A DNA stretch of 64,000 nucleotides from Aphrocallistes beatrix (taxonomy: Eukaryota > Porifera > Hexactinellida > Sceptrulophora > Aphrocallistidae). The DNA is taken from positions 496,001 through 560,000 of the forward strand of contig OY725504.1 in NCBI GenBank assembly GCA_963281255.1, written 5' to 3'. The position numbers were made by a program, and so were the translations under genes. The notes under the pieces are model-generated. The model saw only the letters and a program-made list of their open reading frames with translations, searched no databases and was not told the origin of the DNA. Shown here in pieces: positions 11,092 through 23,190 of this stretch (its first letter is position 1; each line of letters begins with the position of its first letter).

Positions 11092-14000
11092 ATGGCAGCA
11101 AAAAATCCATTTCTTACCACGAAAGGTCATATTAAGAAAAATCAAAGGTTCAAAAGCTACGAGGGTGAAACAAAAATGGATCAATTGACGCACATTGTAA
11201 ACATAGATTTGCCAAAATTCAATCTCGAGATACAGGGTCAGTTAAATATTCAATTAAGAAACATAATTTGTATTATTAAAATTGTGGATCGATAGGCCGA
11301 CAGCTTCAGTAAGTGACTGGAATAGTGCAAAGAATAAGTATATTTAAAAAATGGGAAATATTTCGATGAGAGCTATCTAACTGTGAAATTTGGGCACGAA
11401 ATGTAAATATTCTAAAACATCGGCAAATAGTAATTTTAGAGGTTTCTAAATGAGAAGTTTAAATCAACATAGTAAAATACACAATATTAATCGTTGAGAA
11501 ACGAATTGGTGTCAAAGAAAAGGGAAAAATTCCCCTAGAAGTGACTGCATTTAACTCAGAATTTGCCTAAATTACTCTAACTTTGATAAAATAAATGCAA
11601 TTTTTGTTACGGAATTTAGTTCTAAAATTATGTACGGAGGGTTTGCAGTCCCAAACCATGTTTCCAATCCCGGGATTAGGGATTAGCTTGCTGTTCAATC
11701 GAGGGATTGGATATTTCCATCAAAATCGCTTGATTTACCATATTTTGAAACCTTCAATCGTGCCTTCCACAGGAATACACAAGATTGAGTGATTACAAGA
11801 TGACTCCACTTGGTAAATTTGCTAGGGGTCATTGTCTTAGCCAGACTATGCACAATATCTTATAGTCATCATCTTTTAAAAACCAGGGTGAAACATGAAC
11901 CTTCATTTTAGGTTTTAGCATCTTATCCATGAAATTGATCATAGATCCAATATACAGTATCATAGCATTATATACACTAATGAAATGGTACTCCCTATAT
12001 TTTTGGACCACGGATTGGTTAGTATCTTCAGACTTATTCACATCACTCACAAAATTTCTCCTCCTGTGCAAGATCATTGAAATTTAAAAAATTAGCACTA
12101 TATCAAATAGCCACTGTAGTATCCTGGGAACCAAGATAAAGTCTAGGATATTTGATTGAAAGTTTACTCAAGTAGTAAAGTATTCCACAAATTTTACGTC
12201 AGGTCAGTCAGGTCACTCTTACTATGGAGTCCGTATTGTCACTGGAAGTCAGTTATGTGCCGATGCTCTAACTGACGTGGGAAAGATCGGCATATATGTG
12301 GAGCTAATCGGAGATAAAGCAAGAACTGAAAAGATTGGAATTGCAAGTTTCTTCGATTGGTTAACTCATACAACAGATGTCTATGATGACTTTATCATTG
12401 AGTGCGAGATAGATCTAGGAGAGATACAGCTTGTAACAATTTCAAACGATACTATAAGACTCCCACTCACTACTGCTAATTGGTTTATTGACTATACATA
12501 TGTGATAAACCTAAAAAGCAAGTTTGAACAGAATTTTCCTTGCTATCACTGGATCGGGAATGAAGAAAACCACACCAATTCTGCTAACATTGGTAAGTAC
12601 AGTCGAAACCGTTTGTTTCTTACATCGAGCTCTTCTTACTAATTTGTCCTGCACAAATTATTTAGTTCAGTTTCCATCATTTTTAGTGAAACTCCTTGCA
12701 AGTTCCTAATTCATTGGGAAATACCCATTATAGAGCACTCTAAGCGTGAAATTTGGAAGCAAAATATAAAAACCCTATATTAGCGGTGGAGAGCTCGCTT
12801 TTTGCTTAAAATAAAAATTTTCAGAAAGGTGTGAAAATATGTCTAAATATATCAATATGTTGATAACTCATAAAATATTCATCTTATCACTTTCAAAGTG
12901 CAAAAATCGGTCCTACCTGGTAAAATACCCTAATAAGTCGTTGAGATCCTGCTTATATCTTTAAACAAAGCTTTGCAGTGGTGATATTAAAATATGGAAT
13001 ATATTCTTACTAATCCTTAGCAAGCGAAGCGCGCTTGTACTTGTAAAACCCGGAAGTGATGAGATCTTGCGAAAAATGTTACCTGCTCGGGTGGTGCGGT
13101 GGTTAGGGCGTTTGAATACTAAGACTTAGGTCGCGGGTTCTAACCTCGCTCTAGTCATTTGCATTTTACTCTCAATTACATTGCTTTGGTAATGTAATCT
13201 GAGCCTACACTCTTGCAGAACCTTTGTGAGCTGAAAGCACTAAGGATGTCATCTCGTTTAAAGGTAAAGTTAGGTCAGGTGCTATCTTCCTGCCTACTGT
13301 TAGCCGAGTTTTTCTCTGTAACACTCTATCATATGCATACACACATGCCGCATACATCACAGTCAGCAACTATCAGTAGGTTTAGCACCTCATCCAGATT
13401 GTAAACCCCCTGAGAACATATTAGCATGGATTCGGGGGGTATATAAATCTATAACTTTTATGTACATACGGATATACGAGATACTTCGTGCCATGCCATA
13501 AGGGTATCTCCCTACCGGACCAGGGGCTTAAAACATAACTCCGCTGGCTAATGAAATTACAGGGTTTTAATATTACAGTAAACACCGTCCATGCCGCAAC
13601 CCATCTATGCTATAGCTCCACTAAATTTTATTTCCATACAGGAACACTGAAATCGTTGAAGGGTAACACTATGCTGGAGGAACAGAGAGTAAGACAAGTT
13701 CAACAGAGAAAAGATGAATATCATTGGTATGCTTTTCCAGATCTTGGATACCCATCATCCCTGGATCCTAAACATTCAATTCCATTGGATCAGAGATTTG
13801 ATCGCGTAAAAAATGCGAATTTCTATGGAAATCTGGCAGAAGGAGGAGTAGTGGCTGAAGAAAAAAGTATATGGATGCAAATAAGGCATATTTTTGAGGA
13901 TGCTTTCGGATCCAATGAAGAACTAGAGACTGATTCGATGCATAGTCTCCATAATTTCTACACAGTTGCAAAAGGTCTTATAGACAAATCTTCAAAACAT

Positions 14001-16330
14001 CTAATGGAAATACATAATCAGGAATCTCTAGTAATGTATGAAACGTATCGATTTGTTAGCAACGCAGACTTTGGAAAACAGATCCTGAACGGAGTTAATT
14101 GTGTAGTCGTGAAGAAATGCACGAAACTACCTGACAATTTCCCTGTTACCAATGAAATGGTACTACCATTTCTTAACTTTGGACAAACGTTGAAAACAGC
14201 AATGAAGGCAAGTTTGCTTATACTTAAAATAGAATATTATTAGCATAATGAAAATCCTATAACATTATCCCAAAAATGTGGAAGTACACTGTTATGCCAT
14301 CTGCGAGTCGCTTACTATGCAAAAATTACATATTTGCTTTGAAGTCTCAATACGAAGTGAAAACTTTTCGTTTTAAGAGGGCACGAAATGTCTTTTCGAT
14401 ATCCTTAACTTGTTTGAAGATTCAGTACTCCTAATTTATTTCAAGTTTTAAAATAATTGAATCCATTCAAGTGGAGCATAAAGTGAATCTATTTTTCTCT
14501 AGAGCCACGATCTATTTATATTCCATTATTTCCTCTAGGATGATCGCATTTACATATGTGACTTGAGCCAAATTATGCATGGACTTCCTTGCAAGAAAAA
14601 TGAATACTGTGCTGCTCCACTTTGTCTCCTTTACGTCAATGGGAGCAATCGGCTAGTCCCCATAGCGATACAGTTGCAGAGAGACAAGGGAGAAGGCAAT
14701 CCCATATTCTTACCATCAGACAATAGGGTTGATTGGATGTTAGCAAAGATGTACTATTTATCCGCTCATGCACAGGTATGTTAGTTATTCCGGTTTTAAT
14801 AAGAATTTTAATTACCATATTTCCTTGAATAGTAATCGCCGAATTTTTTCCCTCATTTACCACCTGATGAAAGTATTTAGATATGAGACTTTTCACAGAA
14901 AAACTATGCTAGTATTAACAAATAAAAGCTGCAAAGTTACTATATTACGTATATGTGCCCAAAAGTGTTTCAACTTCGTCATTACAAACAGTTGCACGTA
15001 TCGAAATAGAACAATTGCAATTGACTTATCCGAAATTATTTGCATAATCGGTAAATAGTAAAAAATTACATTTCTCCCTTACAGCATCATCAACTATCCA
15101 CTCACTATATATCCTGTCATGCAGTCATGGAAGCATATGGTATGGCTACAATGAGGAACCTCCCTGATGCACATCCAGTCTACAAACTACTATGCCCTCA
15201 TTTCCGTTACACGATGGCTATAAACTCTGTTGCTCGTAAGGACCTCATTGAAAACGACGGAATTATAGACCATTTATTCTCAATCGGAGGTAAAGATGAC
15301 TCATCAGGAAAAGCTGAGTTAGTGAGAAGGACTAACGCTATCTATGATGTGCACTGGACTAACATAAGAAGAGATTTGACTGCTCGAGGAATTTCTCCAG
15401 ATGACAGTATGAAACTTCCCAACTACTTCTACAGAGATGATGGAGTGAGACTTTGGGATGCAATCGGAACGTTTGTAGCTTCAATTCTTGATATATTTTA
15501 TACAAACGACAAAGCAGTAGCAAATGACAGTGAGCTGAAAAACTGGGTTGAAGACATTCATCAAAGCGCATTCCCTGAATTCAATGGAAACAAAAGCGGT
15601 CGTGGTTTTCCAAATAAAATCACTACTAAGAAGATGCTAAGCGAGTACTGCACACTGATCATGTTCACTGGGTCTGTTCAGCACTCTGCAGTCAACTTTG
15701 GACAGTTCCAGACTTACGGCTACGTACCAAATGCTCCAATGAACATGAGGATGCCTCCTCCGCCCAAGAAAGGAGTGAGGACTCATGCAGACTTACTCAA
15801 CACACTACCAACTACTTCATCAACTGGGTTAGCTGTTCTTTCAACCTGGTCTCTATCGCAATTCAGTCCGGATGAGGTGAGTTGATTTTATAAACATATT
15901 TATGAAATAGTATTGATAATTGCAAACTAAAATTAATTCTTTCGGATGAAAATATAATATTTATTTATCTATAATAATCCATCACTTTCGATTTTCAAAG
16001 CATATATATACCACCTTCATGCAAAGCTTTGTTTAAGGATATAAATGAAATTTCAACCTTTTAATTATTTAAAATCCAATTTTACCATTTGTTCTTAGAC
16101 AAAAGCATTATCCTCATTGATCGATTACAAGATGCCTTCTTTAAATTTAGATTTATCTCGGTGGTTATCCGACGATGTGGTATACAGAACAGAAAGCGAA
16201 AGACTGCGTTACCAAATTCCTGGATCAGTTGAAGACACTCAATGAAAGAATTAACGAGAGAAACGAGAAATTGGATATTCCATATAGGTACCTATTATCC
16301 AGCAACTGTCCCAACAGTATTACTATATAG
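11092..16330 (+). CDS. PLAT-lipoxygenase LOX-B, intact, 766 aa
   Basis: Exons 11092-11236, 12212-12592, 13642-14207, 14539-14775, 15085-15876, 16151-16330 join in frame to 2301 nt. Same architecture and intron phases as LOX-A, but the N-terminal leader and PLAT domain belong to the second subtype shared with LOX-C (leader begins MAAKNPFLTTKGHIKK). Iron ligands are H445, H450, H643, N647 and the C-terminal Ile766; the Coffa-Brash residue is Ala493. The exon 3 donor is AAG|GCAAGT, a GC-AG intron: with it exon 3 is exactly 566 nt, equal to LOX-A. ATG 11092 is the first ATG of exon 1. Intron 2 (about 1 kb) contains a tRNA-derived SINE and a Helentron-like hairpin fragment at 13018-13038. Product predicted as an S-lipoxygenase; substrate is not deducible. 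Confidence 0.93.
13084..13460 (+). repeat. tRNA-derived SINE in LOX-B intron 2
   Basis: The head GGTGGTGCGGTGGTTAGGGC followed about 30 bases later by TCGCGGGTTCTAACC resembles a tRNA with A-box-like and B-box (13135-13145) promoter elements; it is not a functional tRNA because the arms do not pair. Unrelated body sequence follows. The 3' limit is uncertain. Confidence 0.6.
14208..14538 (+). other. GC-AG intron of LOX-B
   Basis: The donor is GCAAGT directly after AAG, and the acceptor is TTTCCTCTAG. LOX-C has the same GC donor (20032) while LOX-A and LOX-D have GT (1829, 26232). The exon length and downstream frame are conserved only if GC is used. The strong AG|GCAAGT context matches known GC-AG donors. 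Confidence 0.85.
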
Positions 16331-16523
16331 GACTTTATAGTGACGTGTGTGTGTGTGCTTCTAGTTAATAGTTGAGTAGGAAGCTTAGACTATCTTGTTA
16401 GAACCTTTAGGGACTTAGAACTGCAGTGGAGTGTGCTGATAGTTTAGTTCAGACTTTCTATATGTATTTAGGATTTATAGGATCTATTAAAGAAAGTAGA
16501 TGGAGAAAATTTTCAAATTTTAT

Positions 16524-17700
16524 GGGAGAATAGTCTTAATGTACAAGTACCAGTAGATAGTAAATAATCTTATTCTTACACTAACTTTGTGGTAGGACAG
16601 GAGCATTATAAGGGATTCTGGATGGTATATAAAAATTTGCATTTCTAGTTATTTATTAAACTTGTATAAACAAGTTTAGAAATCAATCGATTTAGTGTCT
16701 AGGCCTGGGGCGGCTAGTGGGTATGACGAGGGGCCATGACCGTACCACTTTTAAAGTGCTTCTGACAGTCTTCATGGAGGGAGGGGGGGTACACTGTCCC
16801 CTTACATCAAATTTCAAAGGGTACGCAAAGGCACTTCTATTATATTTTCTTCTAGCACATTTTGTAAAATAATCTCAGTTTCTGAGTTTGATTTGATGTA
16901 AAAGCGTACATATTCGCTCCAAAAGTTTTTGAAAACCTCCAAGTGACGCAGATCAAGATTTCAATTCAGAGTGTTCCCTTACTTTAGATTAGGAACACAC
17001 CCTTGCATAAAATGTTGCAAGTATTTATTTGGGATGTGATTGTAAATCATTATGGCCTAATAATCTTCACGGCGACTTGAGTAGATCAAAGTGCATATCT
17101 CCATGCACACTACCACACTTTTTGATATTTTAATCTATTGTAGATTCTGCTGGAGAGAAAGTATCAGACGGTCTGATTTTAGAAATGTATGCTTCTAGAC
17201 TGTAGCATCGTCATGACTAGTAAAACTAAAGTGAATATTCAGACACTCATTATAAATCCCCCGCGTGTCCCAAAATCCAAACTCCAGGATGAATTCACAT
17301 ACTGAGATGAATTTCCGCAAGATTTTAGGGAAAATAATTAAGAAAAGAAAGACTAAATGAGTTGTGTTTACAAGTAACTAACTCATCTCAATTAGATATA
17401 TGGAGTAGTTATTTTCGCATATATTTATGCTAACAACCACAGCTATCTATAGCCATGTATCATACTTCCTTATACGTCACACTATAATGAAACTGAGCTT
17501 GTTAGTTTCACACATGACGAATGAATCATGGTGGGTGGCCTACTGATATTTTCTCACTTAGCTAATCTACTTCAATTCTATATAAGAATTTCGTATCTAA
17601 TAGAATACATTCTACTTTTCGCTGGTTGCTATTTCTGACTTTAACGTTCACGAGATATTTACGAATTTGATACTCAAAGTTATCTTTATTTTAATTAAAG
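16524..17700. repeat. LOX-B/LOX-C intergenic block, homologous to 29160-30300
   Basis: Continuous similarity from the LOX 3' flank (GGGAGAATAGTCTTAATGTA) to the promoter of the next gene. In one copy the next gene is LOX-C, in the other the first Ala-rich gene. Shared landmarks include TAGTGTCTA, GTGTTTACAA and the TATATAAG promoter. No other gene is seen inside. Confidence 0.85.
17579..17586 (+). promoter_or_regulatory. TATA box of LOX-C (shared promoter module)
   Basis: TATATAAG 130 bases before the LOX-C ATG, in the same TTCTATATAAGAA context as at 15, 30156 and 32177, and followed about 45 bases later by GGTTGCTATTTCT as in the Ala-rich genes. Confidence 0.6.
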
Positions 17701-17708
17701 AATAAGTG

Positions 17709-20700
17709 ATGGCAACAAGAGCTTCATTTCCTACCCCGAAAGGCCATATTAAGAAAAATCGAAGGTTCAAAAGCTACGAGGATGATACAAAAATAGATCA
17801 ACTAACACATATTATGAAAATAGATTTGCCAAAATTCAATCTCGATGTACAAGGTCAGTTTAAATATTCAATTAAGAAACATAATTTGTATTATACAAAA
17901 TTGTGAGTGGATAGACCGATAGTGGAAGCTGAAATGCTAGGTGACAGGAGGAATAAATAGATTGAAAAATTGAGAAATATTTGCTGTCTAGGTGTGAAAT
18001 TTGGAAAAGAAGTGTGAATATTCAAATACATCAGGAAATAGTAACTTTAGAGTTTTGTAGATGAGAATTTTAAATCTACACAGTAAATATTCAATATTAC
18101 TCGTTGAGATATGAATTGCTATTACAAGTAATTAGTGAAATTATTCAGATGGGGTCTGTGGGATGCTGTAACTCCCTTGGTATCCAAGCGATTAGTCCAT
18201 TGGAAGTGACTGCATTCAATCAGAATTTGCCTAGATTACTCTAATGTTGATAAAAACAAATGCAATTTTTGTCACGAAATGTAATTTATTAAAGTATGAA
18301 GGGGAATGCGAAATGCCTGAAACTAGGGCCTATAAATTGCATTTATCTAACCTAAATTTTTATTCTCATATATCGATTTTATAAGATGATTTGGCATCTT
18401 ATCCATGAAATTGAATAATAGCTCCTTCATAGTATACAAGGAACCAGGATAGTATCTAGGATAAGTTATTAATATTAATGCATGATAAAAAGTTTACTAG
18501 TATAGTCTTCCACAAATTTTATGAACTCTTAAATTATAGAGAAGTCAGGTCACTTTTACTATGGAATCCGTATTGTCACTGGAAGTCAGTTATGTGCCGA
18601 TGCTCTAACTGACGTGGGAAAGATCGGCATATATGTGGAGCTAATCGGAGATAAAGCAAGAACTGGAAAGATTGGAATCGCCAGTTTCTTTGATTGGCTA
18701 ACTCATACTACAGATGTCTACGATGACTTTATCATTGAGTGCGAGATAGATCTAGGAGAGATACAGCTTGTAACAATCTCAAACGATTATAAGACTCCCA
18801 CTCACTACTGCTAATTGGTTTATTGACTATACATATGTGGTAAACTTTAAAACCAGGTTAGAACAGAATTTTCCTTGCTATCACTGGATCGGGAGTGGAG
18901 ACTCCTACACCAATTCTGCTCACATTGGTAAGTACAGTCGCAGACTTTGGTTTCTTACATCGAATTTTTCTTACCAATTTGTCATCCAGGATTCAACATT
19001 ATAGTTGTCTTTGATTTTACTGATTAATAAATAGCGATTATACTAAACTCAATCAACTTATACAAATTACTAGAATCACTCTCTAGCCTAACGCAATGAT
19101 TATTCATATTTTCACACATCACCTCAAAATGTGACAAAATGCCCAATGACATTACAGAGTTTTAATTTAACAATAGATTCGATATACCTGATTAATATGG
19201 ATTATACTTAATTCAAAGCATGTAAAGTCACAATTACTTTTAGACTTGAAATCTGATTGACTGAAATTAATATAAAAGTTAAAAACTCAATTAAGAATGT
19301 ATATTTTGGAAATGTTCATGAGTCACTTAAAAGAAATTTAGTCTTTGTCTAATTCTATCAGATAGATTATCTAGGAACGAGCATATGGATGGACGTTAGA
19401 CGCCATCCGTGCCATAACGCCTTCATGCTAGTATAACATGAACTGCACTAATTTTTTCCATGCAGGAACACTGAAATCGTTGAAGGGTAACACTATGCTA
19501 GAGGAACAGAGAGTAATACAAGTTCAACAGAAAAAAAATGAATATCATTGGTATGCTTTTCCAGATCTTGGATACCCATCAGCCCTGGATCCTAAACATT
19601 CAATTCCATTGGATCAGAGATTTGATCGCGTAAAAAATGTGAATTTCTATGGAAATCTGGCAGAAGGAGGAGTAGAGGCCGAAGGAAAAGGTATATGGAT
19701 GAAAATGAGGCATATTATTGAGGAAGCTTTCGGGCCCAATGAAGAACTAGAGACTGATTCAATGCATAGTCTCCATAATTTCTTTACAATCGCTAAAGGC
19801 CTTATAGACAAATCTTCAAAACATCTAATGGAAATACATAATCAGGAAATGCTAGTAATGTATGAAACATATCGATTCGTTAGTGACGTGGATTTTGGAG
19901 TACAGATCCTGAACGGAGTTAATTGTGTAGTCGTAAAGAAATGCACGAAACTACCTGACAATTTCCCTGTTACCAATGAAATGGTACTACCATTTCTTAA
20001 CTTTGGACAAACGTTAGAGACAGCAATGAAGGCAAGTTTATTTGGAAGTACACTCTCATTCCATCTACTAGGCCCTTACTATGGAAATATTACATATATG
20101 TTTCAAGTATCAATTTACAAATGAAAATTTCAAGAGGGTACGAAAATTTTCAATTTATGATGCATATTGATGACGTCATAACAGAGTGATAAGTCATCAT
20201 TTTTTGATGATAGCTGTATCATATGAAAATATTAATATATACATCCGATTAAAATTTCAGCCTTCTATCAACTAAAATGGCTGTTATAGTCGAAAAACTG
20301 AAATTTCTAATTATAAAAAAGGTGATGATGACGTCATAATTCCATTATGATTCGAAATTTTCGTCTGAGGTCGGAACTTAGTGGAGCTATATCACATGCC
20401 AAAATCAGCTTTCTGTGCCTGGCAGTTTCTTCAATCAATTCGTTACAGCAATATAAATATATATACCGATACACATTAATCGAGTTTTAATAATAAGGAT
20501 ATACACATATAGTCATACATTAGTTTTAATAGTAAGGATGAGCTCATGATTTTTCCTCTATGGCCACAATATCTATTTATTTTCCATTATTTTCCTCTAG
20601 GATGATCGTATTTACATATGTGACCTGAGCCAAATTATGCATGGAATTCTCTGCAAAAATAACCAATACTGTGCTGCCCCACTCTGCCTCCTTTACGTCA

Positions 20701-21609
20701 ACGGGAGCAATCAGTTAGTTCCTATAGCGATACAGTTGAAAATACATACCAGGGACAATCCAATATTTCTGCCATTAGACAATAGGATTGATTGGATGTT
20801 AGCAAAGATGTTCTATTTATCTGCTCATGCACAGGTATGCTACTAATGAATAGTTATTCCGGTTTAGTAAGAATTTTAAAATCACCATATATCCTCGAAT
20901 AGTAGTCGGGCGGTTAATATTTTTTGAGCAATTTTCCACCATATATTTCAGACTTTTCGCAAACACAACTACATAATTAATTAACCAATAAATGCTACCA
21001 GAAAGATTTTGTACCACATATATGTACCGAAAAGTGTGTTAACTTCGTTATTACAAACAGTTATATGTATCGAATAGCAACAATTACAGTTGAAGTTATT
21101 GCATAGATTAGGTAAAAAGGTGAAAATTTTCAACATTTCTCCATTACAGCATCATCAGCTATCTACTCACTTCATATCCTGTCATGCAGTCATGGAAGCA
21201 TATGGTGTGGCTACAATGAGGAATCTCCCTGATGCACATCCAGTGTATAAACTACTACGCCCTCATTTCCGTTACACGATGGCTATAAATCATGCTGCAC
21301 GTAGGAACCTCATTAATAACGGCGGAATTATAGACCAGTTATTCTCAATCGGAGGTAAAGATGACTCATCAGGAAAAGCTGAGTTTGTGAGAAGGACTAA
21401 CGCTATTTATGATGTGCACTGGACTAACATAAGAAAAGATTTGACTGCACGAGGAATTTCTCCAGATGATAATAAGAAACTTCCCAACTACTTCTACAGA
21501 GATGATGGAGTGAGACTTTGGGATGCAATCGAAACGTTTGTAGCTTCAATTCTTGATATATTTTACACAAACGACAAAGCTGTAGAAGATGACAGTGAGC
21601 TGAAAAACG
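17709..21609 (+). pseudogene. Lipoxygenase LOX-C, frameshifted and 3'-deleted
   Basis: Recognisable exons 17709-17853, 18549-18927, 19466-20031, 20601-20834 and 21150 to about 21609. It is closest to LOX-B, with the same leader, PLAT subtype and GC-AG donor. Two independent defects: exon 2 is 379 nt instead of 381 (two bases lost near 18787, giving an early stop), and exon 5 breaks off at DDSELKN, fused to sequence that elsewhere lies downstream of LOX genes (compare 8625 onward). The third and fourth iron ligands and the last exon of this copy are missing. A reverse Helentron-like copy is in intron 3 (20148-20500). It cannot give an active enzyme. Confidence 0.92.
20148..20500 (-). mobile_element. 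Helentron-like element, hairpin end missing
   Basis: Reverse-strand copy in LOX-C intron 3. It has the ATGACGTCAT pair, the GAAACTGCCAGGCACAGAAAG motif in reverse and the CGAGTTTTAATAATAAGGAT start, but lacks the GC-rich hairpins. Confidence 0.6.
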
Positions 21610-21751
21610 TAAATAATATCATTATTTGCACTAACTCTGTGTTAGCCCACAAATTTGACTTTGCTTTCAAACTGCCTAAATTCATCCTTTACCATAATTC
21701 TGGACTAATAGAAAGGAATAATGTACAAAAACAAGTTAATTAAGAAACCTA

Positions 21752-22149
21752 ATCTTTACTATTAAAACTCTTAACGAATTGATTGAAGAAACTGCCAGGC
21801 GCAGAAAGCTTGTTTTTGGCAAGTGGGAGCCTTTTGGCTAAGGCTCCACAAAGTTCTCAAATTTCAATAGAATGTCTATATTAAGATATTTCCCATATGA
21901 TACAACTATCATCAAAAAAATGATGACTCATCACTCTGTTATGACGTCATCATTACGCATCCACATTTTAAAAATTGATAAATTTTGTGATTTTTCGTGC
22001 GATATCGATTATAATAGTAGGATAGATGTATTTAGAGATGTTATTTCCCTAATAATTAGTCAATGTGTTCTCAAGCCCCCAAAGGGCGCCTCCGGTGGAC
22101 ACAAAGTGTCCGCCAGCCGCGTAGCGCAAGCAAGCGGAGCGCGCTTGTA
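21752..22149 (+). mobile_element. Helentron-like element after the LOX-C breakpoint
   Basis: Starts TCTTTACTATTAAAACTC, is shortened internally, and ends with the full hairpin series and CGCGCTTGTA. It separates the LOX-C stump from the orphan last exon. Confidence 0.65.
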
Positions 22150-22276
22150 TCTTTTATATTTGAAACAAAAGTCCGTTGCCAGCACTGGATAAAATATCTG
22201 CTATTCCGTTGCTGGCACTTGGTTTATTTCTCATATATCTCTTTGATCTCCATTTTATCTCCATATATATATATAG

Positions 22277-22400
22277 ATATATCTCGGTGGTTACCCGACT
22301 ATGTGGTATACAGAACAGAGAGCAAAGGATTGCGTCACTAACTTCCTAGATCAGTTGAAACTCCTGAATGAGGATATTGAGAAGAGAAATGAGATGCTTT
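22277..22400 (+). pseudogene. Orphan lipoxygenase last exon (second copy)
   Basis: Codons for IYLGGYPTMWYTEQ, then AKDCVTNFLDQLKLLNEDIE, after an AG acceptor; matches the last LOX exon. It is cut after KRNEM by a Helentron-like 3' portion starting about 22401, so the essential C-terminal Ile region is lost. The preceding 130 bases match those before the orphan at 8876. Confidence 0.8.
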
Positions 22401-22542
22401 TAACAGTAGGACAGACGTATTTAGAGATGTTATCTCCATTATAATTAACCAATGTGAGGCGACCCAGGCAACCGAAGGGAGCCTCCGGCGGACACAAAGT
22501 GTCCGCCAGCCGCGCAGCGCAAGCAAGCGAAGCGCGCTTGTA
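22401..22542 (+). mobile_element. Helentron-like 3' terminal fragment
   Basis: Begins AACAGTAGGACAGACGTATT and carries the hairpins GGCGGACACAAAGTGTCCGCC-like and CAAGCGAAGCGCGCTTG, ending in TA. It truncates the orphan LOX exon. Confidence 0.65.
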
Positions 22543-22876
22543 AGATATAATAACACCATGATATATTATTATAGTTAATATAATGGCCTCCGAATATGTT
22601 ATTGAGACCTGAGAAGAGAGTATATAAAATATGATGGGAAAAATGTAATATTTTACAAAATTCTGTTATTTGATTGGTCAGATATTACAAGTCGAAATTT
22701 CGTGGTTACTATTAACAACCTATTCTAGCCATACTGTCTATATCTAAAGATAAAGCATTAATTTGCAAGCAAATTGCATTGCCTAACATAGCAACGTCGC
22801 ACGATCTAACATTATCTTACAAAAATAATGCTTTTGTAGACACTTAGTTATGATAGACACCTGGTAATAGAATTTG

Positions 22877-22988
22877 AATGTGTATCTTAGCTCATACATG
22901 CTCCAATGTGTATCTTAGCTCATACATGCTCCAATGTGTATCTTAGCTCATACGTGCTCCAATGTGTATCTTGGCACATACTTGCTTC
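22877..22988. repeat. 28-bp tandem repeat, four copies
   Basis: Unit AATGTGTATCTTAGCTCATA plus CATGCTCC, repeated with starts at 22877, 22905, 22933 and 22961; the last copy is diverged. A related single unit recurs at about 23203-23232. Noncoding. Confidence 0.85.
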
Positions 22989-22989
22989 A

Positions 22990-23190
22990 AAATCAGGGGT
23001 TTATCTAGGTGCTCAACCGGCACTTTTAGGTGCCAGTCTGGTATCGTCCGAGGAGCCAAGGCGCTTGCAGTGTGATTCGATTTTGGTGTTGGGTTCCCAT
23101 TACCCTTGGAATTACAAGATACATCCTTGTTTGGGTGCCATATAACTTTTATCACCTCCAAAAAAGTGTCGGACTGGAAAATCCTAGATA
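22990..23190. repeat. Interspersed repeat shared with Dok intron 5
   Basis: GGGGTTTATCTAGGTG to AAAATCCTAGATAAAACCAT matches 60369-60516 (shared GTGTGATT, GGAATTACAAGATAC and GTGCCATATAACTTTT-type pieces). The next 1.3 kb (23190-24569) shows no supported gene. Confidence 0.65.

Noticed and set aside
13084..13160. A possible tRNA gene
   Set aside because: A-box-like and B-box promoter motifs are present, but the acceptor and anticodon arms do not pair; it is the head of a SINE.
22877..22988. CRISPR-like array or coding repeat
   Set aside because: 28-bp head-to-tail units without spacers; no frame stays open with plausible coding context.
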